Assembly: GCA_049645705.1 (NCBI GenBank)
Contig: JBARUK010000064.1
Span: 120,887-184,886 of the forward strand
Direction: 5' to 3'
Source: JBGNFV01 sp049645705
GTDB lineage: Bacteria > Bacteroidota > Bacteroidia > Cytophagales > Cyclobacteriaceae
Length of the DNA: 64,000 nt
The notes beneath the pieces were generated by a model. That model was not told the origin of the DNA, made no database searches, and saw only the letters and a list, made by a program, of their open reading frames with translations. Below are positions 9,194-18,753 of the stretch, in pieces (within the stretch, counting starts at the first letter, position 1; each line of letters begins with the position of its first letter). Made by a program: the position numbers and the translations under genes.

Positions 9194-10843
9194 TCAATTT
9201 AGGATTTCAATAGCTTTTTCTGCTTTGGATGGGCTTGGTACGATAACACTCTTTAATTTTCCCTCGCTCATTTTGTAAATTCTGTCTGCCAGATGATAAT
9301 AATTGTCGTCATGAGTGATGGCCGCTACTGTAAATCCTTCTGTTTTCATGAAAGGCAGAATTTCATTATAAAATTTCCTGCGGAAATAAGGATCCTGGTC
9401 GGCGGCAAACTCATCGAGGATCAGTACAGGTTTTTTCTCTAACATAGCCGAAATGAGGGCCAGTCTTTTACGTTGTCCCGTGGAAAGATTTGTAGTACTA
9501 AACCCTGTGTCTTTAATCTCAACTTTTCCTTCCAACTCAAACATATTTACGTATTCAGCTGCTTTTTCTTTATCGAAATTTTCTATGCCAAAAGCCTCCG
9601 GGAAGAGGTGGAAATCACTAAAAACGGGAGCGAAGAGAGCTCTGTAGTCAGCAAATCTCTCAGGAGAGATCACCTCTCCATTAACTTTCATAGTGCCTTC
9701 ATCAGAGGTGAACAGTCCGATCATCAGGTTAACGAAGGTTGTTTTGCCACTACCATTTCCACCAAATATGAAAACAACTTCTCCTTTACTTAGCCCAAAG
9801 GTATTTGGACCTACACGGAACGGGAGATCTTCAGTTTCAGACTGGTATTGATAAACCATACTCTCTACTTCAAGCGAATTAAAATCAATTTGTCTAGGCG
9901 ATTCACTATACCCGCGGTCAGTGTCGCTCAATGCTTCACTCAAAGAACCAAGCCTGTTTAAACTGATTTTAGCCTGTGAGAGACTAGGGACCATCAAGAC
10001 AATAGTTTCTATAGGACTCCAGATATATAGAAGAACAAAAACAAAGCTGATAATTTGACTTCGTTCTGCCCCTATATTATTGCCTATAAAAAGAAGTAAT
10101 GCGCCAATAAAAATATAAAACGCCATTTGACCGATAATTCGATTATTAAGGTGGAAAACCAGGGCTTTTTTATTGAGATCTACAGCTTCTTCAAGAGCAG
10201 GTTTCATGTGTTTATCACGAATGTCTGCACCTTTTTTTCTGGCTATAATTACTTCTTTGAAGCCAGTAAGTAATTCATTCAGGCTCTTAACAAAGCGGTC
10301 ATCGTTTGACATGGCCTGGTTAAATAAGCTTACCGCCTTCCTTTCACTCACAGCATATATTCCTAATGCTAAAATAAGCATACCCCCAAAAGATAGGAGT
10401 AATTTCCAGCTCAGAATTCCCATATATACAAGGCACATAATCACAAGTATGGAATTAGTCAGAAGGTCTACTATGTTCAGAGTGGCATTAACGACATTGT
10501 TAGTATCCCTCGTAAGTGCTGTGTATACCTTTTCTTTATTTTTTACTAGAGGGTGGAAGGGTGACTTAAGTACCATTTCTACAACCTGCAAACGAATTTT
10601 GTAGAGCATATTCTGCATAAAGCCTACCATACCATACGATACCATCCATCTACTGATGAAAAACATAAGTATGGCCCCACCGAAATAGTACAGATACGTT
10701 ACAGTATCTGTTTCGGTATTATCTACATACCCTGCAATCACTTCATTAATTATATAGATGATCGCCGTATTAGCCACGGCAGCGACAATGCCCAGCAACA
10801 CAAAAAGAATGTATTTTCCGGTATGTCCTTTGAGTAAGTTCAT
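9194..10843 (-). CDS. Cyclic-peptide export ABC transporter (PvdE/SyrD-like), last gene of the NRPS array
   Basis: 549 residues, the same architecture as the exporter at 403-2061. A six-segment membrane domain is followed by an ATPase with Walker A GGNGSGKTT (about 364), signature LSTGQ (about 454), Walker B VLILDEFAADQDP (about 478) and H-loop AITHDD. The DEFAADQDP form is close to the DEWAADQDP form I know from PvdE. It starts 43 bp after NRPS-F on the same strand, so it is almost certainly co-expressed and carries the NRPS product or its acylated precursor into the periplasm. There the acylase (49828-52170) could act on it. The intrinsic terminator immediately downstream marks the operon end. 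Confidence 0.9.
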   Translation of the reverse strand: MNLLKGHTGKYILFVLLGIVAAVANTAIIYIINEVIAGYVDNTETDTVTYLYYFGGAILMFFISRWMVSYGMVGFMQNMLYKIRLQVVEMVLKSPFHPLVKNKEKVYTALTRDTNNVVNATLNIVDLLTNSILVIMCLVYMGILSWKLLLSFGGMLILALGIYAVSERKAVSLFNQAMSNDDRFVKSLNELLTGFKEVIIARKKGADIRDKHMKPALEEAVDLNKKALVFHLNNRIIGQMAFYIFIGALLLFIGNNIGAERSQIISFVFVLLYIWSPIETIVLMVPSLSQAKISLNRLGSLSEALSDTDRGYSESPRQIDFNSLEVESMVYQYQSETEDLPFRVGPNTFGLSKGEVVFIFGGNGSGKTTFVNLMIGLFTSDEGTMKVNGEVISPERFADYRALFAPVFSDFHLFPEAFGIENFDKEKAAEYVNMFELEGKVEIKDTGFSTTNLSTGQRKRLALISAMLEKKPVLILDEFAADQDPYFRRKFYNEILPFMKTEGFTVAAITHDDNYYHLADRIYKMSEGKLKSVIVPSPSKAEKAIEILN

Positions 10844-10886
10844 TTGATTACTATTGAAACTCGTTAATAATTTTTTAGAAGGTTAT

Positions 10887-13800
10887 TCAGACTTTTAAAG
10901 CCTTACTGGTTACGGCGCTGACCATATCTGAAAATTTCTGCAGCCATTGTTTAGCTTCCACTATTCCGGCTATTTGCGGATGGAAGGTGATATTAATTTG
11001 TACTCCATCGGAGAACTTGTATACTTCCAGCCAATATCCTGCGCGTACGGGTGTATTGATGGTGGCCACTTTCAGGTGGTTTCTTGTTTCGTCGATCTTC
11101 GTTTCAGAGAGATATTGGTAGTTATGGTAGTTCATTCCTGCCATAGGATAAAAGTCTTCCGGCACCCCGAGCTGATCCATAAGGCATTCATATGGGTACG
11201 GGCTATGCTCCAATTCTTGGATAAATTGCTGCTGAATATTCTCTGCGAGCTCTTCCAGACCTGTATTACCATCGGTGGCGCTACCGGGATGTAGAAGAAT
11301 ATTGGTATAAAACCCTATGTTACTTTCATTATTGATAGTCCCGTAAACCTCCCCGCCTCTCATACTGACAGGCACGGCAATTAAAACTTCAGCGTCGTTT
11401 CCGGCCAGAAGCGTTCTCATCATGGCCAGGAAAAATGCTGCCGGGTTCATCCCTGTCCTTTCAAGATACAAATCCAGCTCATTACCAGTCTCAGAGTCCA
11501 GAATAGTTGTGGCCCGGATGCTTGTTTCGGAAACTGGTAATGACCGGAAAGTGTGAGCTTTCAGATGGTTCTGCCAGAAACCTGCATCCTCCAGGCCTTT
11601 TCTGCTGCCGAGGTATGTTTTCTGTGCTTTTACATAATCACTGTACTGGGAAGGTAGTTCATTCAGAGCAGGAGTTTGTTTCTTCAGTGCTGCCTGGTAA
11701 AATATATCAAGCTCTTTCTGCAAAATACCCTGCGAGTAGCCGTCAAAGAAAAGGTGAGAGAATATCATCATAAGAGTATAGGTATTCTCACTTGACTTGA
11801 TCACACTTATACCCCAAGGCATAGCAGTTGTGACCTCCTTTCGTAATTGAGCCATCTCTGATTTAGCAAGGCCTTCCGTTGTACGACCCTCTGCATCAAT
11901 CCATCTTATAGGAACCTCATAAGGCTGTGTTTGACTATAAGGCGTTTCTTCAAACTGGACAATGTAGCTTCTAAGGCTTTCATGCCGTTCCTGCAGCCAG
12001 TGTACGGCCTGAACAAAGGCTCCCTTATCAAGTGTGCTAAATTGCGTAGGCTCTATCTCTGAGTGGTTGCCTACAATCTGACGCTCAGTGTAGAAGTTAA
12101 GCTGATTAAATGACAGCTCCTTACAATCATGCTCTTTCCATGCTTTGAGGGCAGAAAGGGCAGACTTCAGATTTTTATGATAAAGGTTCGTAAGGTCATC
12201 AACTGTCTTAGCATTCCACCTGTTTTTAGCATACCGTAAAGAAAAGTGAAGCTGTCCGCCAGAGATAAATCCTGATAGTTCAAGCTCATGGAAGCGCTCT
12301 ATTAGCGGGTGGACCTCTTCACCTTTTTCCCCCAGGTGTACCTCCATCTGACCCCCTTCACCGGCCTCTATATCTCCTTCAAATTGTCCAAGGAAGTTAA
12401 AACTGATCTGAGTTTTCGGTGATGGAAGCAGTTCCTGTTTCTTGCCAAGAAACTTGGCCATACCGTAGCTGGCTCCTTTTAGCGGTATCTCGCGCAAAAG
12501 ATTCCTGGTCTCTGCTATATAAGCAATGGTGCTCTTGCCTTCACCAGATGGAAGGCCGACAGGGAAGAGGCTGGTAAACCAACCAAGTGTCCGGCTTAGA
12601 TCAGTATCATCTGTTAGTTCTTCACGTCCATGACCTTCCAGGGTAATAGGGTATGTTCCAGGCCCGAACTGCTGACTGAGGGTTTGCCCCAATGTGGACA
12701 TCATTACGTGGTTTACTTCCAGGCCATCCATGCGTGCTGCTACTTCCTGTAGCTGACTGGTTTCCTCTTCGGTCATACTAAACGAGATAGAGGTTGTGTC
12801 AGATACTTTATTAGTATGTTCTGGAAATTCGACTTGCACACTGGCCAGTCTCCCAATATTCACCGACTCCCAATAGAGAGTGTCAGCCTGTCCATTTTTA
12901 CTATCAATATATTCCTGTTGCTCACTGATAAACTGCCGGAAGCTGGTAGTATTTGTCGGCAGGGTGAGAGGTTCCCCTTTCGTAATCTGCCTGTACAAGG
13001 TGCCCAGATCTTCAAATATAATCCTCCACGAAATACCGTCGACTACCAAATGATGCATGGCTAACAATAAGGTGTCTCCATCCGCCTCATGGAAAAGACC
13101 TGCACGAAGTAATTGTCCTTTTTCAAGGCTCATCCCTGCTTGAATAACATTGGCTTTACGGATGAAAAGCTCTTGGCTGTAAGGTTCATTTCTAAGATCG
13201 ATAACCGGAAGCTCCACCTTGGGGGCTTCTTCAAGTATATCATGCATCCATTCACCTTCATCATTTTGATTGAAACGAGAGCGCAGAATAGGATGATGTT
13301 TTACGAGTGCCTGAAGTACCTTGCCAATCGCGTCTATATCGAACCCTTCCGGATGAAAGATTTTTACTGACTGATTGAAATGATGCCTGTAAGGCTCTTC
13401 CACAGTGTCGAAAAAATGGCTAATAATGGGAGAAAAAGGTACTTCTCCGCTAGCTTCTACTGTGGTAGTACCATTCTGTTTAGGGGTCTTTTTAGTGGCA
13501 TTGCGGGCAGCCTCTGCCACCGTAGGGCCATGCATAAATTGTTTTATGGTCAGCTTATACCCCTCAATGCGCAGTTGAGCAATGAATTGAATGGCTTTAA
13601 TAGAATCACCGCCAAGTTCATAGAAATTGTCTTCAAGCCCGAGATTCTCTTTTCTCAGAATTTTTTGCCATAAAGCTGCAATTAGTTTTTCAGTTCCTGC
13701 TAGCTTTTCTGTGTTGTTTTGCTGTGAATCGCTCTCAGGCAATGGCAGCTCCTGCAATTTCTTTCTGTCTATCTTTCCATTCTTGTTGGCGGGTAGGTGA

Positions 13801-16800
13801 TCCAGCAAAATGAAGTGACGTGGGATCATGTATGAAGGAAGGTGTTGACGAAGTTGCGTACGAATAGCAACTTGGTCCATATCACTTCCTGCAAGGTAAG
13901 CGACCAAAATAATGTCGTTCCCTACCTTTCTGGGTATCACAACTGCCTTATGTATGGCAGGGTGATTCAACAAGACATTGACAATCTCCTGAGTTTCCAC
14001 AAGGAAGCCCCGAATCTTCAGCATATCGTCTACACGACCCATATACTGAATATCTCCGTCTTCGGTCCATTTACAGAGATCACCAGTACGGTAAACCAGT
14101 TTACCCGTACCTTCCGGATCGGTAAATTTCTGAGCATAAAGGGATACATTTTGATTGTATCCGCAAGCCAGCTGGTGTCCTCCAAGCCATAGTTCCCCGG
14201 TGGTGCCCATGGGGGCCAGCTGTCCATGCCCATCTCTGATGGTAGCTGTAATGCAATCAATAGGGCGGCCAATAGGTATATTAGTGGTCATATGACTCTG
14301 CTCATAATGGAAGAAAGTAGAATATACGGTGTTTTCGGTAGGCCCGTAAACGTTATAGAGGAGGCTTTTATACTTATCAGTAAACTTCCTGAAGTGTGAA
14401 ACTGAAGCGGCCTCTCCACCTGTGAGTACCAGTCTGAGCTGATGGAATCCTTTAAAATCGAAATCCACCATAGCATTGAATAAGGCTGTAGGGATGGCTG
14501 CCCTTGTCGGAGCATACTGCTCATAGGCCTCTTCCATGCTTTGGATATCTATATCTTTCTCCTGATCCAGTATAATAGCAGATGCGCCATTCAATAGGTA
14601 GCCGTATACATCATGAACTACCATATCAAAAGAGAAAGAAGACAATGTTACATTCCGGTCATCCGGTTTGACCCTGATATGCTCCAGTCGCTGTATGCCT
14701 TCTATCATAGCAATTACACCCTTATGGGTGATTCTGACACCTTTGGGCTCACCAGTAGATCCTGATGTGTAGATAATATATGCCAGTTCATTATGGACTA
14801 TTTCGGGCAGCGAGTGGTGCTGGCCTTTATCGATTCCTTGGCTTATAGATAAAACATAGTCAACAGGCCATTCTGATGCTACTGCGGAATCTTCAGTGAG
14901 TATGGTACTTATTTCCGCATTTTGAATGATGAATTTTCTCCTGGCTTGCGGCAGACTCGCTTCCAGAAACACATAGGTTAGTCCTGCTTTAAGTGCAGCA
15001 AACATGGCTACAAAGCCTGCATGATGTCGTCTGGAGCTGATGCCTATGACATCTTTATCAGCTACCTTACCTGATGCCAGTAGATATGCAGCAAGGCAAT
15101 CACTTTGATAGTCCAGTTGTTGGTAAGTAATAGATGAGCTGTCACATGCAGAGTGAATAGCAATTTTATCAGGGTTGAGCCCGACCTGCTTCTTAAACTT
15201 CTCTACCATGTTTGAGACCTCTGGCGATACGGCAACCGTATCCAGGTTGGAATATTGCTGCAGTTTTGTTCTTTCCTCACTAGTGAGAAAATCAATTTCT
15301 GCCAGAACTGAGTCAGGTTGCACGGCTGCCTGGTGTATAAGGCGGCCTACATGTTGGCATATTCTGTCGATCTTTTCCGGGGAAAAGAGGTCAGTATTAT
15401 ATTCTAACTTAAGTGCCAGACCCTCAGAAGTTTCTTTAAATGAGAAGGTGAGGTCAAATTTACTGTACCCTGCCGTTTCGCTAGCCTCAGTTAAGGCCTG
15501 TTGTCCTTTTTCCTGGCTTTCGCGGTGGAGCACCATCATCACATCAAAAAGAGGTGAACGGCTAAGTTCCCTTTGTAGCTTTAACTCGTCTACCAGTTTG
15601 TCAAATGGGTAGGCAGCATGGTCAAATGCTGTCTGTGTAGTTTCCTTACTTATTTGAAGCAATTGACTGAAACTTTGCTTCAAGTCAGCCTGCATTCTAA
15701 GGGGAACTGTGTTAGCAAAGAAGCCTACAATACCTTGGAGCTGTGCTTCCGTACGGTTCGCAACGGGGGTACCAATGATGATGTCTTTCTGACCTGTGTA
15801 GCGCGAGAGGAGTGTATATACGACTGAGTAAATACCCTGAAAAAGAGTAAATCCCTGCTGGCTGCACAGTTCTTTGAGGGCAATAAGACTATCGGAGTCA
15901 ACCAGGTGCTCAGTGAGTGCACCACCGAATGTTTTAATGGCCGGCCGGGGATAGTCGATCGGGAGTTCCAGAACAGGTAATTCACCTCCCAGTTTTTCAT
16001 GCCAAAATTCTTTTCCTTCTTTAAGGTCCTGGTCATTAGCCCTGTTCTGCTGCCATACGGCAAAGTCTTTGTACTGCAGTTCTAACTTTTCAAATGCCGG
16101 GCTTTCGCCATTAGTCAAGGCCTGGTACGCCTGCAGGGTTTCCTGAAGAAGTATGCTAACAGACCAACCATCTGAAACTATGTGGTGCATGACCATGCAA
16201 AGAGTAGCGCTCTCTTCACCGCTGGTAAATATTGCTGCTCTGAAAAGAGGTTCTTTATGCATGGCAAAAGGAGCGTCTCTGAAAGCATCCATTTGTTTCT
16301 GCACCTCAGAGCTACTCATTTTACTCACATCTTTCTGAACAAGACTGAAAGATATTTCATCTGACGAAAGTATTACCTGACGTGCTTCGCCGTCTTTTTC
16401 CCTAAATACTGTACGCAAACTTTCATGACGCTCAATGACCATTTCAAGTGCCTGATGTAAGGCACCAGTATCAACCTTTCCAGTGATATTATACGCTACC
16501 GGAATATGATAAGCGACAGATGCTTCTTTGAGTTTACTAAGTATCCACAATCGTTTTTGTGTATGACTCAAAGGGTAGCTATCCATTTTAGGAGCAGCGA
16601 GCAGTTTTATTCCCGCTTTCTTAGATGCTTTAGTGTCGAGGAATTCTGCCAGTTGGGAAATAGTGGGGTATACAAAAAGGTCCGTCAGCTTGATCTCTAT
16701 GCCTGTTTCCTGCTGGATGTCACCTGCTATCTTCATAGCCCTGAGAGAATTACCCCCCAGTTGGTAAAAAGAATGATCCCGGCCTAGCTGCTGTAGTTTC

Positions 16801-18440
16801 AATTCTTTTTTCCAGATGTCTGCCAGCAATGACTCGGTGCCTTCTTTCGGTTGGTCAAACTCTTTGCCCAGCAATACCTCTTCCGGAGTAGGAAGTGCTC
16901 TTTTATCTATTTTTCCATTGGCATTAAGTGGAAACTCTTCGAGGTGTATATAATAGGAGGGAAGAGTATAAGCATTTAGACTCTTTTCCAGCTTTTGGCG
17001 CAGATCAGGTATTTCCTCGGCAGAATTATAGTAACAGATTATCTGCGGATTGCCGTCAGAGTCCTTTATGGTATTGACAAACGTTTCTTCTACGTTTGGT
17101 ATAGCGAGTACAGCCTGGTCTATTTCATTAAGTTCTATTCGTACCCCATTTACTTTTACTTGCCTGTCCTTTCTTCCAAGTATTTCCAGCGAACGATCGG
17201 GCAGGTACCGACCGAGGTCTCCGGTCTTATATATGATGTCTTCCTTGTCTTTGATAAGAGGATTTTGTACAAAAACCTCCTTGGTAAGGTCAGGATTATT
17301 ATGATAACCCCGGGTCATATTAGGGGTTTTTATATACACTTCTCCGATCTCACCGATGCGGCAAAGTCTTCCCTGGTTCAAAACGAGTATAAAAGCCTGG
17401 TCAATAGGCTTGCCTACATGCAAAATCTGGCCGGGTGTCGCAGGTACTTCCTTGATCCGGTGAAAGGTTTTGATCATGGTGGTCTCAGTAGCACCATAAA
17501 AGTTCACTACCTCAACATGAGAACCTCCGGTTTCATTCCAGCGCTGAACATGTTTGGCATAAAGCGGCTCCCCTGCCAGGAGTACATATTTTAGTTCAGG
17601 AAGAAGCTTTTTCTCATCAGACTGCTCTAATACCTTAGTAATGTGCTGAAATAGCGAGGGAACGGTATGAATAATATGTATTCCTTCTTTAGCAATCCAT
17701 TTGGTTATACCAGCAACATTAGATCTGACATTGCTGGAAGGAATGCAAAGTGTACCACCAGTAGTCAAAGGCAGAAATATATCTCTCAAAGATGCGTCAA
17801 AGGTAAACTGTGTGAGCTGACTCACCTTAGTACCTTCAGATACATCAAATTCTTTTGCCTCCCATTCTATAAACTGGGCCAGACTCTTGTGAATACCCAA
17901 TATGGCCTTAGGCCTGCCAGTAGATCCGGAAGTATAAAATATGTAGCTGTCTGAATCCGAATCTTGGTTAATACCAGGATTAGAAACATTCAGGCTTTCC
18001 CAGCTTGTAAGTGCCTCTTTCTTGTCAACAGGATATATACCCGTACTACTTAATACATGAACGTTACGATGAGAAAGTGACAGATTCGCCGACAGTCTTT
18101 TCCATTGGTCGGTCTGTGTATCTGATACTAGAATAATAGCTTCAGGAGATTCTTCGAAAATATATTTCAGGCGGTCTTCAGCAAATGAGAGATCCAGGGG
18201 AAGGTATACAGCACCTGCTTTAAAAGTACCTAAAAGAGAAGTAATAAGAGAGATAGAAGACGGTATGGCTACTATAACCACTTTACCTTTTGCTTCTAAC
18301 CGCCCCACGTAATGGGCTAACTGGTTGGCTTTTTGGTTCAGTGCACTATATGTGTACGTTTCACTGCCATCGGCCACTGCGACCGTCTCAGGAAAACGGG
18401 TTACCGTATTTTCGAATTGCTGGTAAATAAGTTTTTCCAT
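10887..18440 (-). CDS. Non-ribosomal peptide synthetase NRPS-F: A-T-C-A-T-E-C
   Basis: 2517 residues. Domains by landmarks: A1 (about 1-505, TSGSTGRPK near 173), T1 (Ser near 562, GGNSL), C1 (HHIVSDG near 753), A2 (TSGSTGEPKG near 1225), T2 (GGDSI near 1612, the form that precedes E domains), E (HHLVVDG near 1796, EGHGRE, FNFLGQF) and a terminal C-like domain (SHLFFDG near 2228). The hand-read A codes are DARHLAFMIK and DMHALGVVYK, and I can assign neither. A1 belongs to an unusual subtype shared with NRPS-C (FDASLRDI, KVNG in place of KIRG, YGATE in place of YGPTE). The protein starts with A, so its first residue must be joined by the C domain ending NRPS-E. There is no thioesterase. The last C domain, with Ser replacing the first His but the catalytic second His kept, is the best candidate for chain release or cyclisation. 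Confidence 0.92.
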   Translation of the reverse strand: MEKLIYQQFENTVTRFPETVAVADGSETYTYSALNQKANQLAHYVGRLEAKGKVVIVAIPSSISLITSLLGTFKAGAVYLPLDLSFAEDRLKYIFEESPEAIILVSDTQTDQWKRLSANLSLSHRNVHVLSSTGIYPVDKKEALTSWESLNVSNPGINQDSDSDSYIFYTSGSTGRPKAILGIHKSLAQFIEWEAKEFDVSEGTKVSQLTQFTFDASLRDIFLPLTTGGTLCIPSSNVRSNVAGITKWIAKEGIHIIHTVPSLFQHITKVLEQSDEKKLLPELKYVLLAGEPLYAKHVQRWNETGGSHVEVVNFYGATETTMIKTFHRIKEVPATPGQILHVGKPIDQAFILVLNQGRLCRIGEIGEVYIKTPNMTRGYHNNPDLTKEVFVQNPLIKDKEDIIYKTGDLGRYLPDRSLEILGRKDRQVKVNGVRIELNEIDQAVLAIPNVEETFVNTIKDSDGNPQIICYYNSAEEIPDLRQKLEKSLNAYTLPSYYIHLEEFPLNANGKIDKRALPTPEEVLLGKEFDQPKEGTESLLADIWKKELKLQQLGRDHSFYQLGGNSLRAMKIAGDIQQETGIEIKLTDLFVYPTISQLAEFLDTKASKKAGIKLLAAPKMDSYPLSHTQKRLWILSKLKEASVAYHIPVAYNITGKVDTGALHQALEMVIERHESLRTVFREKDGEARQVILSSDEISFSLVQKDVSKMSSSEVQKQMDAFRDAPFAMHKEPLFRAAIFTSGEESATLCMVMHHIVSDGWSVSILLQETLQAYQALTNGESPAFEKLELQYKDFAVWQQNRANDQDLKEGKEFWHEKLGGELPVLELPIDYPRPAIKTFGGALTEHLVDSDSLIALKELCSQQGFTLFQGIYSVVYTLLSRYTGQKDIIIGTPVANRTEAQLQGIVGFFANTVPLRMQADLKQSFSQLLQISKETTQTAFDHAAYPFDKLVDELKLQRELSRSPLFDVMMVLHRESQEKGQQALTEASETAGYSKFDLTFSFKETSEGLALKLEYNTDLFSPEKIDRICQHVGRLIHQAAVQPDSVLAEIDFLTSEERTKLQQYSNLDTVAVSPEVSNMVEKFKKQVGLNPDKIAIHSACDSSSITYQQLDYQSDCLAAYLLASGKVADKDVIGISSRRHHAGFVAMFAALKAGLTYVFLEASLPQARRKFIIQNAEISTILTEDSAVASEWPVDYVLSISQGIDKGQHHSLPEIVHNELAYIIYTSGSTGEPKGVRITHKGVIAMIEGIQRLEHIRVKPDDRNVTLSSFSFDMVVHDVYGYLLNGASAIILDQEKDIDIQSMEEAYEQYAPTRAAIPTALFNAMVDFDFKGFHQLRLVLTGGEAASVSHFRKFTDKYKSLLYNVYGPTENTVYSTFFHYEQSHMTTNIPIGRPIDCITATIRDGHGQLAPMGTTGELWLGGHQLACGYNQNVSLYAQKFTDPEGTGKLVYRTGDLCKWTEDGDIQYMGRVDDMLKIRGFLVETQEIVNVLLNHPAIHKAVVIPRKVGNDIILVAYLAGSDMDQVAIRTQLRQHLPSYMIPRHFILLDHLPANKNGKIDRKKLQELPLPESDSQQNNTEKLAGTEKLIAALWQKILRKENLGLEDNFYELGGDSIKAIQFIAQLRIEGYKLTIKQFMHGPTVAEAARNATKKTPKQNGTTTVEASGEVPFSPIISHFFDTVEEPYRHHFNQSVKIFHPEGFDIDAIGKVLQALVKHHPILRSRFNQNDEGEWMHDILEEAPKVELPVIDLRNEPYSQELFIRKANVIQAGMSLEKGQLLRAGLFHEADGDTLLLAMHHLVVDGISWRIIFEDLGTLYRQITKGEPLTLPTNTTSFRQFISEQQEYIDSKNGQADTLYWESVNIGRLASVQVEFPEHTNKVSDTTSISFSMTEEETSQLQEVAARMDGLEVNHVMMSTLGQTLSQQFGPGTYPITLEGHGREELTDDTDLSRTLGWFTSLFPVGLPSGEGKSTIAYIAETRNLLREIPLKGASYGMAKFLGKKQELLPSPKTQISFNFLGQFEGDIEAGEGGQMEVHLGEKGEEVHPLIERFHELELSGFISGGQLHFSLRYAKNRWNAKTVDDLTNLYHKNLKSALSALKAWKEHDCKELSFNQLNFYTERQIVGNHSEIEPTQFSTLDKGAFVQAVHWLQERHESLRSYIVQFEETPYSQTQPYEVPIRWIDAEGRTTEGLAKSEMAQLRKEVTTAMPWGISVIKSSENTYTLMMIFSHLFFDGYSQGILQKELDIFYQAALKKQTPALNELPSQYSDYVKAQKTYLGSRKGLEDAGFWQNHLKAHTFRSLPVSETSIRATTILDSETGNELDLYLERTGMNPAAFFLAMMRTLLAGNDAEVLIAVPVSMRGGEVYGTINNESNIGFYTNILLHPGSATDGNTGLEELAENIQQQFIQELEHSPYPYECLMDQLGVPEDFYPMAGMNYHNYQYLSETKIDETRNHLKVATINTPVRAGYWLEVYKFSDGVQINITFHPQIAGIVEAKQWLQKFSDMVSAVTSKALKV

Positions 18441-18753
18441 GACTTTTAATATTGTTCTACCGGAATTGATCCGGAAGGGTATATGTCTGGTGTACTAAGT
18501 AATTACGTATCGATAATATTATCATACTGTGCTAAGGGCAAAGGATGTTAACCTTATATATAATCTCTTAAGCTATAGTATCTAATACATTTTTTATTGT
18601 AGGTTCATCTTTAAAACCGTCAATACAAGCTTAACAACCCGGAACGAAATAAAGCCCCCTGGTGTAAAATAGCACGAACCTAAACGGGAAATACGGCTAT
18701 TGTTGCCCGGTACAATTTTCACAAAATCCTTGTTATATGTCATTAATTTTTCA
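18441..18753. other. 313-bp gap inside the NRPS array
   Basis: The only long gap between genes of the array (other gaps are 2-57 bp). It may hold an internal promoter for NRPS-F and the exporter. It contains a perfect 12-bp palindrome (18512-18523). An 8-bp inverted repeat, tatgtcat/atgacata, lies at about 18736-18763 and overlaps the asparagine-synthetase stop codon. No T-run follows that hairpin on the minus strand, so it is not a clear terminator. No gene is visible. Confidence 0.5.
18512..18523. promoter_or_regulatory. Fur-box-like palindrome upstream of NRPS-F
   Basis: GATAATATTATC is a perfect 12-bp palindrome about 72 bp upstream of the NRPS-F start. With flanks it reads CGATAAT-ATTATCA, one central base short of the classic Fur 7-1-7 core TGATAATnATTATCA. 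AT-rich palindromes arise by chance, so this is only a candidate operator. Confidence 0.25.
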
